This document shows, piece by piece, positions 1 to 6,049 of a DNA stretch of 10,346 nt; the first letter of the stretch is position 1, and each line of letters starts with the position of its first letter. The notes under the pieces are model-generated. The model did not search any database and was not told the origin of the DNA. It was given only the letters and a program-made list of their open reading frames with translations. The translations under genes were made by a program, and so were the position numbers. Source of the DNA: Deltaproteobacteria bacterium (lineage in GTDB: Bacteria > Desulfobacterota > DSM-4660 > Desulfatiglandales > HGW-15). Location: positions 1 through 10,346 of the forward strand of contig JAFGPH010000544.1 of assembly GCA_016926135.1 (NCBI GenBank), given 5' to 3'.

Positions 1-556
1 GGGTGAAGGTCTCCTTGGCGATCGGATCTCCAGTCCAGGACCACACCTTCAGCCGGGCCATGTCCCCGATTCTCCGGATGGGTTCCTGGGAAAAAAGATG
101 CACGTTTCCCACCTCGGCCCAGGAGAGGAGCTCAAACCCCTTTTCGCGAAAGCGGTCCGAGAAATAGTCCTCCAGTTCTTCGTGGACCCGGTCGATCTCC
201 CCGTAGTCCCGGAAAAGGAAGGGCAGGTCCAGGACCCTCACCATGGGAAGGATTCCGCCAAAGCCCACACCGGAGAAGGCCGCGGAGTGTATCTGGCCGA
301 CGCGGATTTTTCTGAGGACATCCAGTTCATCGCCCGCAACACCACCGGCGTAGAGCCTGAATGCGACCTGCCCCTGGCTTTTCTCTCTTACGGTTTTGTC
401 CATCTCCCGCATGGTCTTCATCCATGCGGAGCCCTCGGGTGCCAGCGTGGCGAATTTGATCAGGGTTCTCTCTGCCCCCTGGGCCGAGGATGACAGAAAA
501 AGCAGTCCTGCGATGAAGCTCATCATAAGAGCCGCGACAAAAGAAATCTTCTTCAC
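1..556 (-). CDS. dctP: TRAP transporter substrate-binding protein, DctP/TatP type (3' end outside window)
   Basis: This is the N-terminal 185 codons of a periplasmic solute receptor of a TRAP transporter, which captures a small organic solute and hands it to the DctQM membrane subunits using an ion gradient. The reading frame begins at a GTG at 556-554, preceded by a perfect AGGAGG at 568-563 with a 6-nt spacer, so this start is well supported. Residues 1-28 form a Sec signal peptide (two lysines, hydrophobic core, SSSAQGA cleavage region). The mature part opens with LIKFATLAPEGSAWMKTM, the signature of DctP proteins found next to TatT. It continues with an AGGVAGDELDVLRKIRVGQ segment (about 70-89) and VLDLPFLFRDY (about 108-118). 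The gene follows tatT by 99 nt in the same direction. Family identification is firm, but the ligand cannot be read from the sequence. The C-terminal lobe and probably the permease genes lie beyond position 1. Confidence 0.93.
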   Translation of the reverse strand, partial: MKKISFVAALMMSFIAGLLFLSSSAQGAERTLIKFATLAPEGSAWMKTMREMDKTVREKSQGQVAFRLYAGGVAGDELDVLRKIRVGQIHSAAFSGVGFGGILPMVRVLDLPFLFRDYGEIDRVHEELEDYFSDRFREKGFELLSWAEVGNVHLFSQEPIRRIGDMARLKVWSWTGDPIAKETFT

Positions 557-562
557 AAAGGA

Positions 563-568
563 CCTCCT
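563..568 (-). promoter_or_regulatory. Strong Shine-Dalgarno site fixing the GTG start of dctP
   Basis: On the minus strand a full AGGAGG lies 6 nt before the GTG at 556. No ATG fits as well: the first in-frame ATG pair (codons 11-12) lies inside the signal-peptide core. This is the strongest ribosome-binding site in the cluster, consistent with high production of the receptor. Confidence 0.85.
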
Positions 569-582
569 AGATCAGTTGCGAC

Positions 583-615
583 CCCGAGAGACCATCCTCA
601 GGACGGCCCCTCAAG
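583..615 (-). promoter_or_regulatory. Intercistronic stem-loop between tatT and dctP
   Basis: In minus-strand RNA, the arm covering 612-601 (GAGGGGCCGUCC) pairs with the arm covering 597-586 (GGAUGGUCUCUC) across a UGA loop at 600-598. That gives 12 uninterrupted pairs, three of them G-U, and three more outer pairs extend it to 615/583. The wobbles become A-C mismatches if the plus strand were transcribed, so the structure is specific to the operon mRNA. No U-tract follows, so it is not a normal intrinsic terminator. It sits about 15 nt upstream of the dctP Shine-Dalgarno. A role in mRNA stability or in setting the receptor-to-TatT ratio is inference. Confidence 0.6.
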
Positions 616-631
616 CGCCCGGCATTTGTAC

Positions 632-655
632 AGGTATCTATGGGGCACGACACTG
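632..655. repeat. 24-nt direct repeat, copy A
   Basis: The plus-strand motif AGGTATCTATGGGGCACGAC followed by ACTG recurs at 3981-4004 with 22 of 24 bases identical, in the same orientation. This copy lies just 3' of tatT, ending one base short of its stop codon (656-658). It contains the tandem CACGACAC core. Two copies in non-coding DNA 3.3 kb apart suggest a dispersed genomic repeat or the remnant end of a mobile element. No transposase or target duplication is visible here. Confidence 0.6.
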
Positions 656-1525
656 CTAGAAGAAAAGCTCCTGCGCCTGCCGTGCGAGCATGACCGCCTT
701 GTGTTGCATGACCGTGTTGATGAGGCACACCTCCTTCAACTCCTGCGGATTTCCATGGATGATTTCACTCAGGAGGGAGAGGAAAAGCTCTCTGTCCTGC
801 ACCGCCACCGCGTAGTATCTGGCATAATAGTATTGGGCGGGAAAGAATTTCCTGCGGCTCACTTCGAGGGCCTCTTCGAAACGTGCCCGGGCTTTTTCCC
901 GCTCTCCGCCCAGGAGCAAAGGCCTGGCCGAAAGCAGGACCCCCTCCAGGATGCAGGGTAATCCGTGGAAATAGGAGCCGTCGATCTCGATCACCCTTTT
1001 CAGACATGCCTGGGAAGGCGCCAGTTGCGCTATGGCGGAAGGCTTGTCCAGATTCAGGCTGATCCACCCGTTCCAGGAAAAGCTGGTCCAGAACAGGGCA
1101 TCCAGGTCCTCCGGGCCCAGGGCCGCCATAAGGGCCTGTACCTGCGGTTCCGGTGTTTCAGGGTCTTTGAGCGAATCCCCTTTGCTCCCCAGTGCCCGAA
1201 CGCCATATTCTCTCGATCGCCGGTAGAAGTGGGATGCCCTCGCAGGATCGTCCGCTTCCAGAAAGAGCAGCGCGTATCCGCCGAATCCCATGGAGAGGGA
1301 GGCAAGGATCTGTCTGTTCTGGGAATCGCTCTTGAGAAGCCCCTCCAGCATCTTGAGACTTCCCGGAAGGGCCTCCCTGGCCAGTTCAGTGTCACACTCC
1401 TCGAAGAGGGATCGGGTCATGTTGGTGAGGAGGGAGGGGTTCAGCCTCAGGGCAAGGGACGCACATCCGCCGAGGAGGGGCAGGAGAATGAGAAGGCCAA
1501 GGATGTGAAAACGGGTTCGGATCAT
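656..1525 (-). CDS. tatT: TatT-family lipoprotein of a TPR-associated TRAP transporter
   Basis: This 289-residue protein resembles the TRAP transporter TatT component family, whose founding member in Treponema pallidum is a trimeric periplasmic lipoprotein built of TPR-like helices that docks the substrate-binding protein. Residues 1-20 are a lipoprotein signal with the lipobox LGGC, so Cys21 should be lipidated and the protein membrane-anchored on its periplasmic face. The rest is helical. Recognisable blocks are ALFWTSFSWNGWISL (143-157), an ILEGVLLSARPLLLGG segment (192-207) and a TPR-type helix GGEREKARARFEEALEVS (206-223), ending in a DRELF block (244-248). The start lies 6 nt after the stop of the upstream TPR gene with no strong Shine-Dalgarno, which suggests translational coupling. 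dctP follows in the same direction, the expected partner. Assignment is by motif and context and is confident. Confidence 0.9.
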   Translation of the reverse strand: MIRTRFHILGLLILLPLLGGCASLALRLNPSLLTNMTRSLFEECDTELAREALPGSLKMLEGLLKSDSQNRQILASLSMGFGGYALLFLEADDPARASHFYRRSREYGVRALGSKGDSLKDPETPEPQVQALMAALGPEDLDALFWTSFSWNGWISLNLDKPSAIAQLAPSQACLKRVIEIDGSYFHGLPCILEGVLLSARPLLLGGEREKARARFEEALEVSRRKFFPAQYYYARYYAVAVQDRELFLSLLSEIIHGNPQELKEVCLINTVMQHKAVMLARQAQELFF

Positions 1526-1531
1526 GACGAG

Positions 1532-2689
1532 TCAATACCCGATAAAGGGATCTTTCTTTTCGATGGGGGTGTCCGCATATTTCTCTGCGAGGAACTGGGC
1601 CCCGGCTCCGTTTTCCATGTTCATGACGCGCCTGTAAAGGACCAGTGCCTTTTCCCTCTCTCCCTCCAGATCGTAGCTCATTCCCTTCTTCAGAAGGGGC
1701 CACGCCACCATGGAAGGGTCGTGAATCGGGTCCGGCATGGAGAGGATCCTGTCCAGGCTGGAACGGGCATCATCATAACATTCATCATCGAGCGCCTGGG
1801 TGGCTTCAAGGTACAGGGCCTGACGGATCCAGATCGCCGCTTGCGTTTCGGATGTCTGTTCCTTGGCCAGGGACCGCATGGAGTCCAGCAGTTCCGTGGT
1901 TCTGGAATCCATGCGCAGCCTGGAGTAGGCGAGGGCCTTCAGGTACTTGTAGCGCGGGCTCCTCTCAAATCTCATTGTCAGCTCCTTGGCCAGGGGGAGG
2001 GCCTTGTGATGATTGCCCTCCATGAAGAGGTAGATGTGGAGCAGCACGCTTTTGGCCTCTATGGAGGAGTAGGTGGCCTCTTCGGCGGCAACGCGGAGCT
2101 TCCGGAGTCCTTCCTCGCTGTCTCCCTTATGGAGGAGGAGATAGGTGAGGAACTTCAGGACACCCGAAAGTTTGGCCGTGTAGTAGTCGAATATTCCCAG
2201 GCCCAGCAGCACATCCTTGTTGGAAGGGTCCATTCGCTGGCACGTCTTGAGGGCATCGATGGCGTCCAGGGCGAGAAAAAAGGAGGAGAGCCAGTTGTGC
2301 TCCATCAGGTTGAACCTACCCTTGAAGCCGAGGGCCCCTCCCAAGTAGAAGTAGGTATAGGAATTGGGCACACCCTCTCCGATCACGGCCCTGGCCTTCG
2401 AGATGGCGAGGTCGATACGCTCGGTGTACTCTTCCACGCTCTCGCGGCCCCAGAATCCGGATGAAAGCCTGGACCAGCTCACCATGGCGAGATAGAAGTA
2501 ACCGGCCGGATCCCTGGGTCTCGTTGAGACGAGACCACGGAAAATCTCTTCCGCCCTGTCGGTCTCCCCCTGATAGAGAAGCTCTATGCCCTGGATGATA
2601 TTTCGGTCCACTGGAACTGCGGGTGGGGCCTCTTTCGCATTGGCGATCAAGGGCATGAGACCCAGCAGTGGGATGAGAAGAAAATTCAT
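1532..2689 (-). CDS. Exported TPR-like helical protein encoded upstream of tatT
   Basis: I do not recognise a named family. With the start chosen at 2689 the protein has 385 residues. It begins with a hydrophobic stretch (MNFLLIPLLGLMPLIANA) ending in an ANA cleavage site, so it is probably secreted to the periplasm, although the n-region lacks a positive charge. The remainder is alpha-helical with TPR-like units, for example residues 30-68 (QGETDRAEEIFRGLV) and 329-361 (EGEREKALVLYRRVMNM). A central block GLGIFDYYTAKLSGVLKFL (163-181) recalls the large TPR-like proteins of the Iml2/TTC39 type, but only weakly. An ATG 16 codons upstream (2737) and a GTG at 2713 are possible starts but would add a polar leader and have no good ribosome-binding site. 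AGGGG lies 9 nt before 2689. Being first in the operon with tatT and dctP implies a role in the same uptake system; that role is inferred. Confidence 0.82.
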   Translation of the reverse strand: MNFLLIPLLGLMPLIANAKEAPPAVPVDRNIIQGIELLYQGETDRAEEIFRGLVSTRPRDPAGYFYLAMVSWSRLSSGFWGRESVEEYTERIDLAISKARAVIGEGVPNSYTYFYLGGALGFKGRFNLMEHNWLSSFFLALDAIDALKTCQRMDPSNKDVLLGLGIFDYYTAKLSGVLKFLTYLLLHKGDSEEGLRKLRVAAEEATYSSIEAKSVLLHIYLFMEGNHHKALPLAKELTMRFERSPRYKYLKALAYSRLRMDSRTTELLDSMRSLAKEQTSETQAAIWIRQALYLEATQALDDECYDDARSSLDRILSMPDPIHDPSMVAWPLLKKGMSYDLEGEREKALVLYRRVMNMENGAGAQFLAEKYADTPIEKKDPFIGY

Positions 2690-2824
2690 CAAGGCGTACC
2701 CCTGGGTATTCACGGTACAGGTGGTGAAAGGGTCCAATGAACTGTGGCGCCTGGACGTCCCTCAGTCGAAGGATCACGCGCACGAAAAGGTTAGCACTAG
2801 TGTAGAGTTCCAGGCAAGTCTAAA

Positions 2825-2885
2825 TCCGTTTCCACGGACTGAATAATATTCAAAGACTCGCTGCCCTGCAATATCGGTTAAACCG
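2825..2885. promoter_or_regulatory. Cluster of three short palindromes in the divergent intergenic region
   Basis: The interval between the TPR gene and rmlD (2690-3031) has no gene. Within 61 nt it holds TCCGT-TTCC-ACGGA (2825-2838), GAATA-A-TATTC (2841-2851) and CGGTT-A-AACCG (2875-2885). A further 8-nt palindrome CACTAGTG is at 2795-2802. These surround the candidate leftward promoter, so they may be operator sites or leader hairpins. Each is short enough to occur by chance, and only their clustering is notable. Confidence 0.35.
2843..2871 (-). promoter_or_regulatory. Candidate sigma70-type promoter for the TPR-tatT-dctP operon
   Basis: On the minus strand a TATTAT -10 element (2848-2843) lies 17 nt from a weak TTGCAG -35 (2871-2866). 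The -10 falls inside the palindrome GAATAATATTC (2841-2851). This would give a leader of about 147 nt before the start at 2689. Only the -10 and the spacing are convincing, so confidence is low. Confidence 0.33.
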
Positions 2886-2960
2886 TTCGATCGCCGGGAT
2901 GACCATATCAGTCAAACCCATGCGCTGAAACGGAGTGCGGACTTTCATCGCCCACAAACT

Positions 2961-2994
2961 CATAGTGACTATGCCCACGGGGATGTGTTAGAAT
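2961..2994 (+). promoter_or_regulatory. Candidate rmlD promoter with an overlapping palindrome
   Basis: An extended -10, TG-T-TAGAAT, has its hexamer at 2989-2994 and its TG at 2986-2987. It is preceded, after an 18-nt spacer, by GTGACT (2965-2970), four of six matches to the -35 consensus. The -35 lies within the palindrome CATAG-TGA-CTATG (2961-2973), a plausible repressor site. Transcription would start near 3001, about 30 nt before rmlD. Confidence 0.45.
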
Positions 2995-3015
2995 CCGGGG
3001 AAATGGAGAGGCCTT

Positions 3016-3021
3016 AGGAGG
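3016..3021 (+). promoter_or_regulatory. Shine-Dalgarno of rmlD
   Basis: AGGAGG lies 10 nt before the ATG at 3032, slightly long spacing but a perfect core. It supports 3032 as the start, which also places the NAD(P)-binding beta strand (MKILITG) at the exact N-terminus, as expected for this family. Confidence 0.75.
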
Positions 3022-3031
3022 CGGGTTCCAT

Positions 3032-3919
3032 ATGAAGATTCTCATCACCGGAAGCAAGGGGATGTTAGGAAGCGACTGCAGGAACGTACTGGGCAAGGAG
3101 CATGAAATCATTGCTCCGGACAGGAAGGAACTCGATATCGTCAGTTGGGACAGGGTGATCGAGAAGATACAGCACCTGTGCCCGGATGTCGTCCTCAACT
3201 GCGCCGCCTTCACGGATGTGGATGCCTGCGAAAGAGAGCCCTTCGCTGTCAGAAAGGTGAACGTGGAGGGTCCCCGCAATCTTGCTCAGGCTTGTGCAAG
3301 GTTCGACTGCAAGATGATTCACATATCCACGGACTACATCTTCAGTGGAGAGAAACCGATCCCGCAGCCTTATTTTGAGGATGACTCCATGGACCCCATC
3401 TCCGCCTATGGAAGGAGCAAAATGGAGAGCGAGGTTGCGGTCCGTGACAACGCCTTCGACTATATCATCGTACGGGCTGGTTGGTTGTACGGGATCAACG
3501 GCAAGAACTTCATCACCTCCATCCTGAACAAGGTCCTGCGCAAGAAGAGGAAGACCCTGAAGGTGGTGAACGACCAGATCGGTTCCCCCACGTGGACCTA
3601 CCGCCTGGCCCTCCAGATCAGGGAGCTCATCAACGCGGACGTGAGGGGAACCTACCATGCCAGCTCGGAAGGATACTGCAGCCGCCTCGAGTGTGCGGTG
3701 TACGTTCTCAAGAAACTCAAGATCCAGACATCCCTGGAGCCCGGCAGACTGAGGGATTTCAAGACGGGCGCCAAAAGGCCCGCCAACTGTATCCTGGAAA
3801 ACCGGCTTCTCAAAAAGCAGGGGCTCCACATCATGGGTGAATGGAAGGATGATCTGGACGTCTTCCTGGAGCAGCACGGGGATGATCTGATCAAGAGGGC
3901 CAAATCGGGTGCGTCCTGA
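3032..3919 (+). CDS. rmlD: dTDP-4-dehydrorhamnose reductase (RmlD/RfbD), extended SDR family
   Basis: RmlD reduces dTDP-4-dehydro-L-rhamnose to dTDP-L-rhamnose with NAD(P)H in the cytoplasm, the last step in making the rhamnose donor for cell-surface polysaccharides. The 295-residue product has the usual family length. It shows the Rossmann motif TGSKGMLG (G7, G10, G13), LNCAAFTDVDACE (55-67), the STDYIFSG active-site strand (99-106) with Ser99/Thr100, and the SAYGRSK motif with Tyr126 and Lys130. RAGWLYG (148-154) and NDQIGSPTW (180-188) are also typical. It is the only plus-strand gene here, with its own candidate promoter, and no rmlA, rmlB or rmlC is adjacent, so it is an orphan copy. A related SDR sugar-nucleotide reductase acting on another dTDP/NDP-4-ketosugar cannot be excluded. 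Confidence 0.88.
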   Translation: MKILITGSKGMLGSDCRNVLGKEHEIIAPDRKELDIVSWDRVIEKIQHLCPDVVLNCAAFTDVDACEREPFAVRKVNVEGPRNLAQACARFDCKMIHISTDYIFSGEKPIPQPYFEDDSMDPISAYGRSKMESEVAVRDNAFDYIIVRAGWLYGINGKNFITSILNKVLRKKRKTLKVVNDQIGSPTWTYRLALQIRELINADVRGTYHASSEGYCSRLECAVYVLKKLKIQTSLEPGRLRDFKTGAKRPANCILENRLLKKQGLHIMGEWKDDLDVFLEQHGDDLIKRAKSGAS

Positions 3920-3923
3920 GGGA

Positions 3924-3950
3924 CCACTCCCAAGGCTGCCTTTGGTGGTG
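3924..3950 (+). terminator. Weak hairpin after rmlD, possible transcription end
   Basis: Just past the rmlD stop, plus-strand RNA can fold as CCAAGG-CUG-CCUUUGG with one bulge. Outer pairs between CCACU (3924-3928) and GGUG (3947-3950) extend it with a mismatch. No U-run follows, so it is not a standard intrinsic terminator. It is listed because it is the only structure found in the convergent gap between rmlD and the flavoenzyme gene. Confidence 0.25.
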
Positions 3951-3980
3951 TGGGGTTCCGTGGACGGTCTCAGAACATGT

Positions 3981-4004
3981 AGGTATTTATGGGACACGAC
4001 ACTG
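3981..4004. repeat. 24-nt direct repeat, copy B
   Basis: This is the second copy of the element at 632-655, differing at two positions (T for C at base 7, A for G at base 14) and in the same orientation. It lies in the 109-nt convergent gap between the stops of rmlD (3919) and the flavoenzyme (4029). Both copies are in non-coding DNA close to the 3' end of at least one gene. Confidence 0.6.
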
Positions 4005-4028
4005 GAAGCCATCAACACTACTAATGCA

Positions 4029-5948
4029 TTAGATTTCCCGGCCGACGACGGCTCCTTCGTAGATGGCGGACTTGGCGCTTCTTGGCTCCAGGCAGTCTCC
4101 GATCTGATGCACGGGGATCCCCAGGGCCTTGATCTCCTCGTACAAGCTGTTCTCGGGCCTGTTCCCGACGGCGACCACGACGACCTCCGCTCCCAGGAAA
4201 GACTCTCTACCTTCCTTGTCGGTAACCCACACGCCGTTGTCCTCGACGCGGGATAGCCTGCACTCCGTCTTGAATTGAACCCTCTTTTCTCTGAGTCCCT
4301 TGATAAGGACCTTTCGGGTGATGGACTCCAGCTGGACCGCGATCTTGGGGAGCTGTTCCACGACGGTCACCTGGCATTGGTGATCGGCCAGGTAGTAGGC
4401 CGCCTCGCAACCCGTGGCCCCCCCTCCGATGATGACCGTTTTCTTGCTCGGAGGCCTTTTGCCGTTGAGAATGTCCGGAAGCATGCACACAATGGGCTTA
4501 TCGATGCCCGGAACGGAAGGCGTCACCGGCACCGAGCCTGTGGAGAGGATCGCCACGTCAGGGTTCTCCTTCAGGACGGTTTGGACCGTTACCTCGTGGC
4601 CGAGATGGGGCGTGACGCCGTGTTTTGCGATCTGTCTCTTCTGGTAATCGACGATGCTCAGGAGCTCCTTCTTGTATCCGGTCACGCTCCCCATGTTCAA
4701 CTGGCCGCCGAGCTCTGCGCTTCTTTCATAGAGATGCACCTCATGACCCCTTCTCGCAGCGACCCACGCGGCCTGCAGGCCCCCGGGACCGCCTCCGATG
4801 ACCATCACCTTCTTCCGGGTCTGGGCCGGACGGATCACCATCTCTTTTTCGCGACCCAGTGTGGGATTCACCAGGCATTCCACGCGACCCCTTCGGAAAA
4901 TGGATTCCATGCAGGTGTTGCAGGCGATGCAGATCCTGATATCGTCCAGCCGGCCTTCCTTGGCCTTTTTGGGCATTTCAGGGTCCGCCAGTAGTCCTCG
5001 GCCCATGCAGACAAGGTCCGCCTTGTTGTCGCGCACAAGGGCTTCCGCGATGAGGGGATCATTGATACGGCCTACGGCCATGACGGGAATGCTCAAGACC
5101 TCCTTGATCCTGGCGGCCGAGTTGGCGAGGCAGGCCTTTTCCATGAACATGGGCTGGCAGATCCACTCCGGTGTGGCGTCATTTCCGGCAGAGACCTGCA
5201 CGATATCCAGGCCACATGGAACGAGGGCCTTGAGGACCTGGATGCTCTCTTCCACGGTAAGACCGCCGGGCACGAACTCCTGGGCGCTGATTTTAAAGGA
5301 GATGGGGAATGCCTCTCCCACCCTTTTCCTCACCTCTTGGATGATCTCCATGACCATGCGGGCCCTGCGTGCCGTGTCCCCTCCGTAGGCGTCCTGGCGG
5401 ATGTTGGAGAAGGCGGAGAGGAACTGGTTGAGGAGGTAGCCGTGGGCGCCATGGATCTCGATGAGCTGGAAACCGGCCTGAACAGCCCTCTCCGCGGCTT
5501 CCCCGAATTTGCGGATGATCCTCTGAATCCCCTCCAGACTGAGGGGTTCCACCTCACCGCTGATGGTGGGGCAGGGCAGGTTGGAGGGAGCGAGGGGTTT
5601 TCTCTGGATGATCCGGGAGGAAGTCTGCCTGCCTCCGTGATGGATCTGGACTGCGGGCAGTGCCCCTTCCTCCTTGATGACGGCGGCAATCCTGGAGAGG
5701 CCGCCGAGGAAGCGGTCGTCGTAGATTCTGGCCTGGTGGAGGGATACGATTCCTTCCGGCGCCACGGAACAGGCCTCCATGATCACCATGGCCGGGCCTC
5801 CGGATGCGCGCATCCTGTAGTGTTCGACCGTCTTGTCGGTAATGGCGCCGTCGTCCTCGATCAGGAAGGAGGCAAGCCCGGGCATGACGATCCTGTTGCT
5901 GAGAAGGAGACCTCTAATCCGGAATGGCGAAAACAGGTGTTCAAGCAT
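4029..5948 (-). CDS. Old-Yellow-Enzyme-family [4Fe-4S] flavoenzyme, FadH/enoate-reductase-like
   Basis: The 639-residue protein has the architecture of 2,4-dienoyl-CoA reductase, clostridial enoate reductase and trimethylamine dehydrogenase: an FMN TIM barrel (about 1-335), a [4Fe-4S] site, then FAD- and NAD(P)H-binding Rossmann domains. Visible motifs are QIHHGGRQ (101-108), HGAHGYLLNQFLSAF (166-180) with the catalytic-type Tyr171, YGGDTARRAR (188-197), Cys340/343/346/358 followed by LVNP, the FAD motif VIGGGPGG (383-390), the second dinucleotide motif VIIGGGATGCE (505-515) and IGDCLEP (616-622). Such enzymes use NAD(P)H to reduce an activated C=C bond. The cysteine spacing CX2CX2CX11C, and an Asp where E. 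coli FadH is recalled to have catalytic His252 (here SAGNDATPEW, 253-262), argue against a true FadH, so no symbol is given. The ATG at 5948 has AGGA 7 nt upstream. It appears to be transcribed alone. Confidence 0.87.
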   Translation of the reverse strand: MLEHLFSPFRIRGLLLSNRIVMPGLASFLIEDDGAITDKTVEHYRMRASGGPAMVIMEACSVAPEGIVSLHQARIYDDRFLGGLSRIAAVIKEEGALPAVQIHHGGRQTSSRIIQRKPLAPSNLPCPTISGEVEPLSLEGIQRIIRKFGEAAERAVQAGFQLIEIHGAHGYLLNQFLSAFSNIRQDAYGGDTARRARMVMEIIQEVRKRVGEAFPISFKISAQEFVPGGLTVEESIQVLKALVPCGLDIVQVSAGNDATPEWICQPMFMEKACLANSAARIKEVLSIPVMAVGRINDPLIAEALVRDNKADLVCMGRGLLADPEMPKKAKEGRLDDIRICIACNTCMESIFRRGRVECLVNPTLGREKEMVIRPAQTRKKVMVIGGGPGGLQAAWVAARRGHEVHLYERSAELGGQLNMGSVTGYKKELLSIVDYQKRQIAKHGVTPHLGHEVTVQTVLKENPDVAILSTGSVPVTPSVPGIDKPIVCMLPDILNGKRPPSKKTVIIGGGATGCEAAYYLADHQCQVTVVEQLPKIAVQLESITRKVLIKGLREKRVQFKTECRLSRVEDNGVWVTDKEGRESFLGAEVVVVAVGNRPENSLYEEIKALGIPVHQIGDCLEPRSAKSAIYEGAVVGREI

Positions 5949-6018
5949 GGTTCCGTCCTTCTGTCGGTCCGATTGTCAGGGGGCATAATATCTTGTGTTC
6001 AGCGAGAAGAACCGACGC

Positions 6019-6049
6019 CTTATATGGATGCAGGTGCCTCCGGTGTCAA
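6019..6049 (-). promoter_or_regulatory. Candidate promoter of the flavoenzyme gene
   Basis: Between the fumarase stop and the flavoenzyme start (5949-6067), the minus strand has a perfect TTGACA -35 (6049-6044) and a TATAAG -10 (6024-6019) separated by 19 nt, longer than the optimal 17. This would separate the gene from the por-fumA transcript and give a leader of about 65 nt. A second AT-rich element (TATTAT) occurs slightly downstream without a -35. Confidence 0.5.

Noticed and set aside
98..493. A 131-codon plus-strand open frame at the left end.
   Set aside because: It lies antisense to the GTG-started dctP gene, whose translation matches TRAP receptors with a signal peptide.
1862..1996. 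Near-identical CCTTGGCCAGGG strings in the TPR gene (about 1861 and 1984).
   Set aside because: Both encode LAKE-type helix segments in the coding frame; this is repeated codon use in a helical protein, not a DNA repeat element.
965..2464. A 499-codon plus-strand open frame opposite tatT and the TPR gene.
   Set aside because: It is antisense to two genes with clear protein signatures, spans the junction between them, shows no domain and has the low-complexity look of a shadow frame in GC-rich DNA.
2316..2783. A minus-strand frame starting at 2783 in the leader of the TPR gene.
   Set aside because: It is out of frame with the TPR gene, overlaps most of its first half and has no signal peptide or domain.
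3003..3017. A four-codon ATG-GAG-AGG-CCT-TAG frame whose stop overlaps the rmlD Shine-Dalgarno.
   Set aside because: It could act as a leader mini-cistron, but such short frames arise easily by chance and there is no independent support.
3065..4018. A 317-codon minus-strand open frame opposite rmlD.
   Set aside because: rmlD on the other strand carries all expected SDR motifs. The antisense product shows no recognisable domain.
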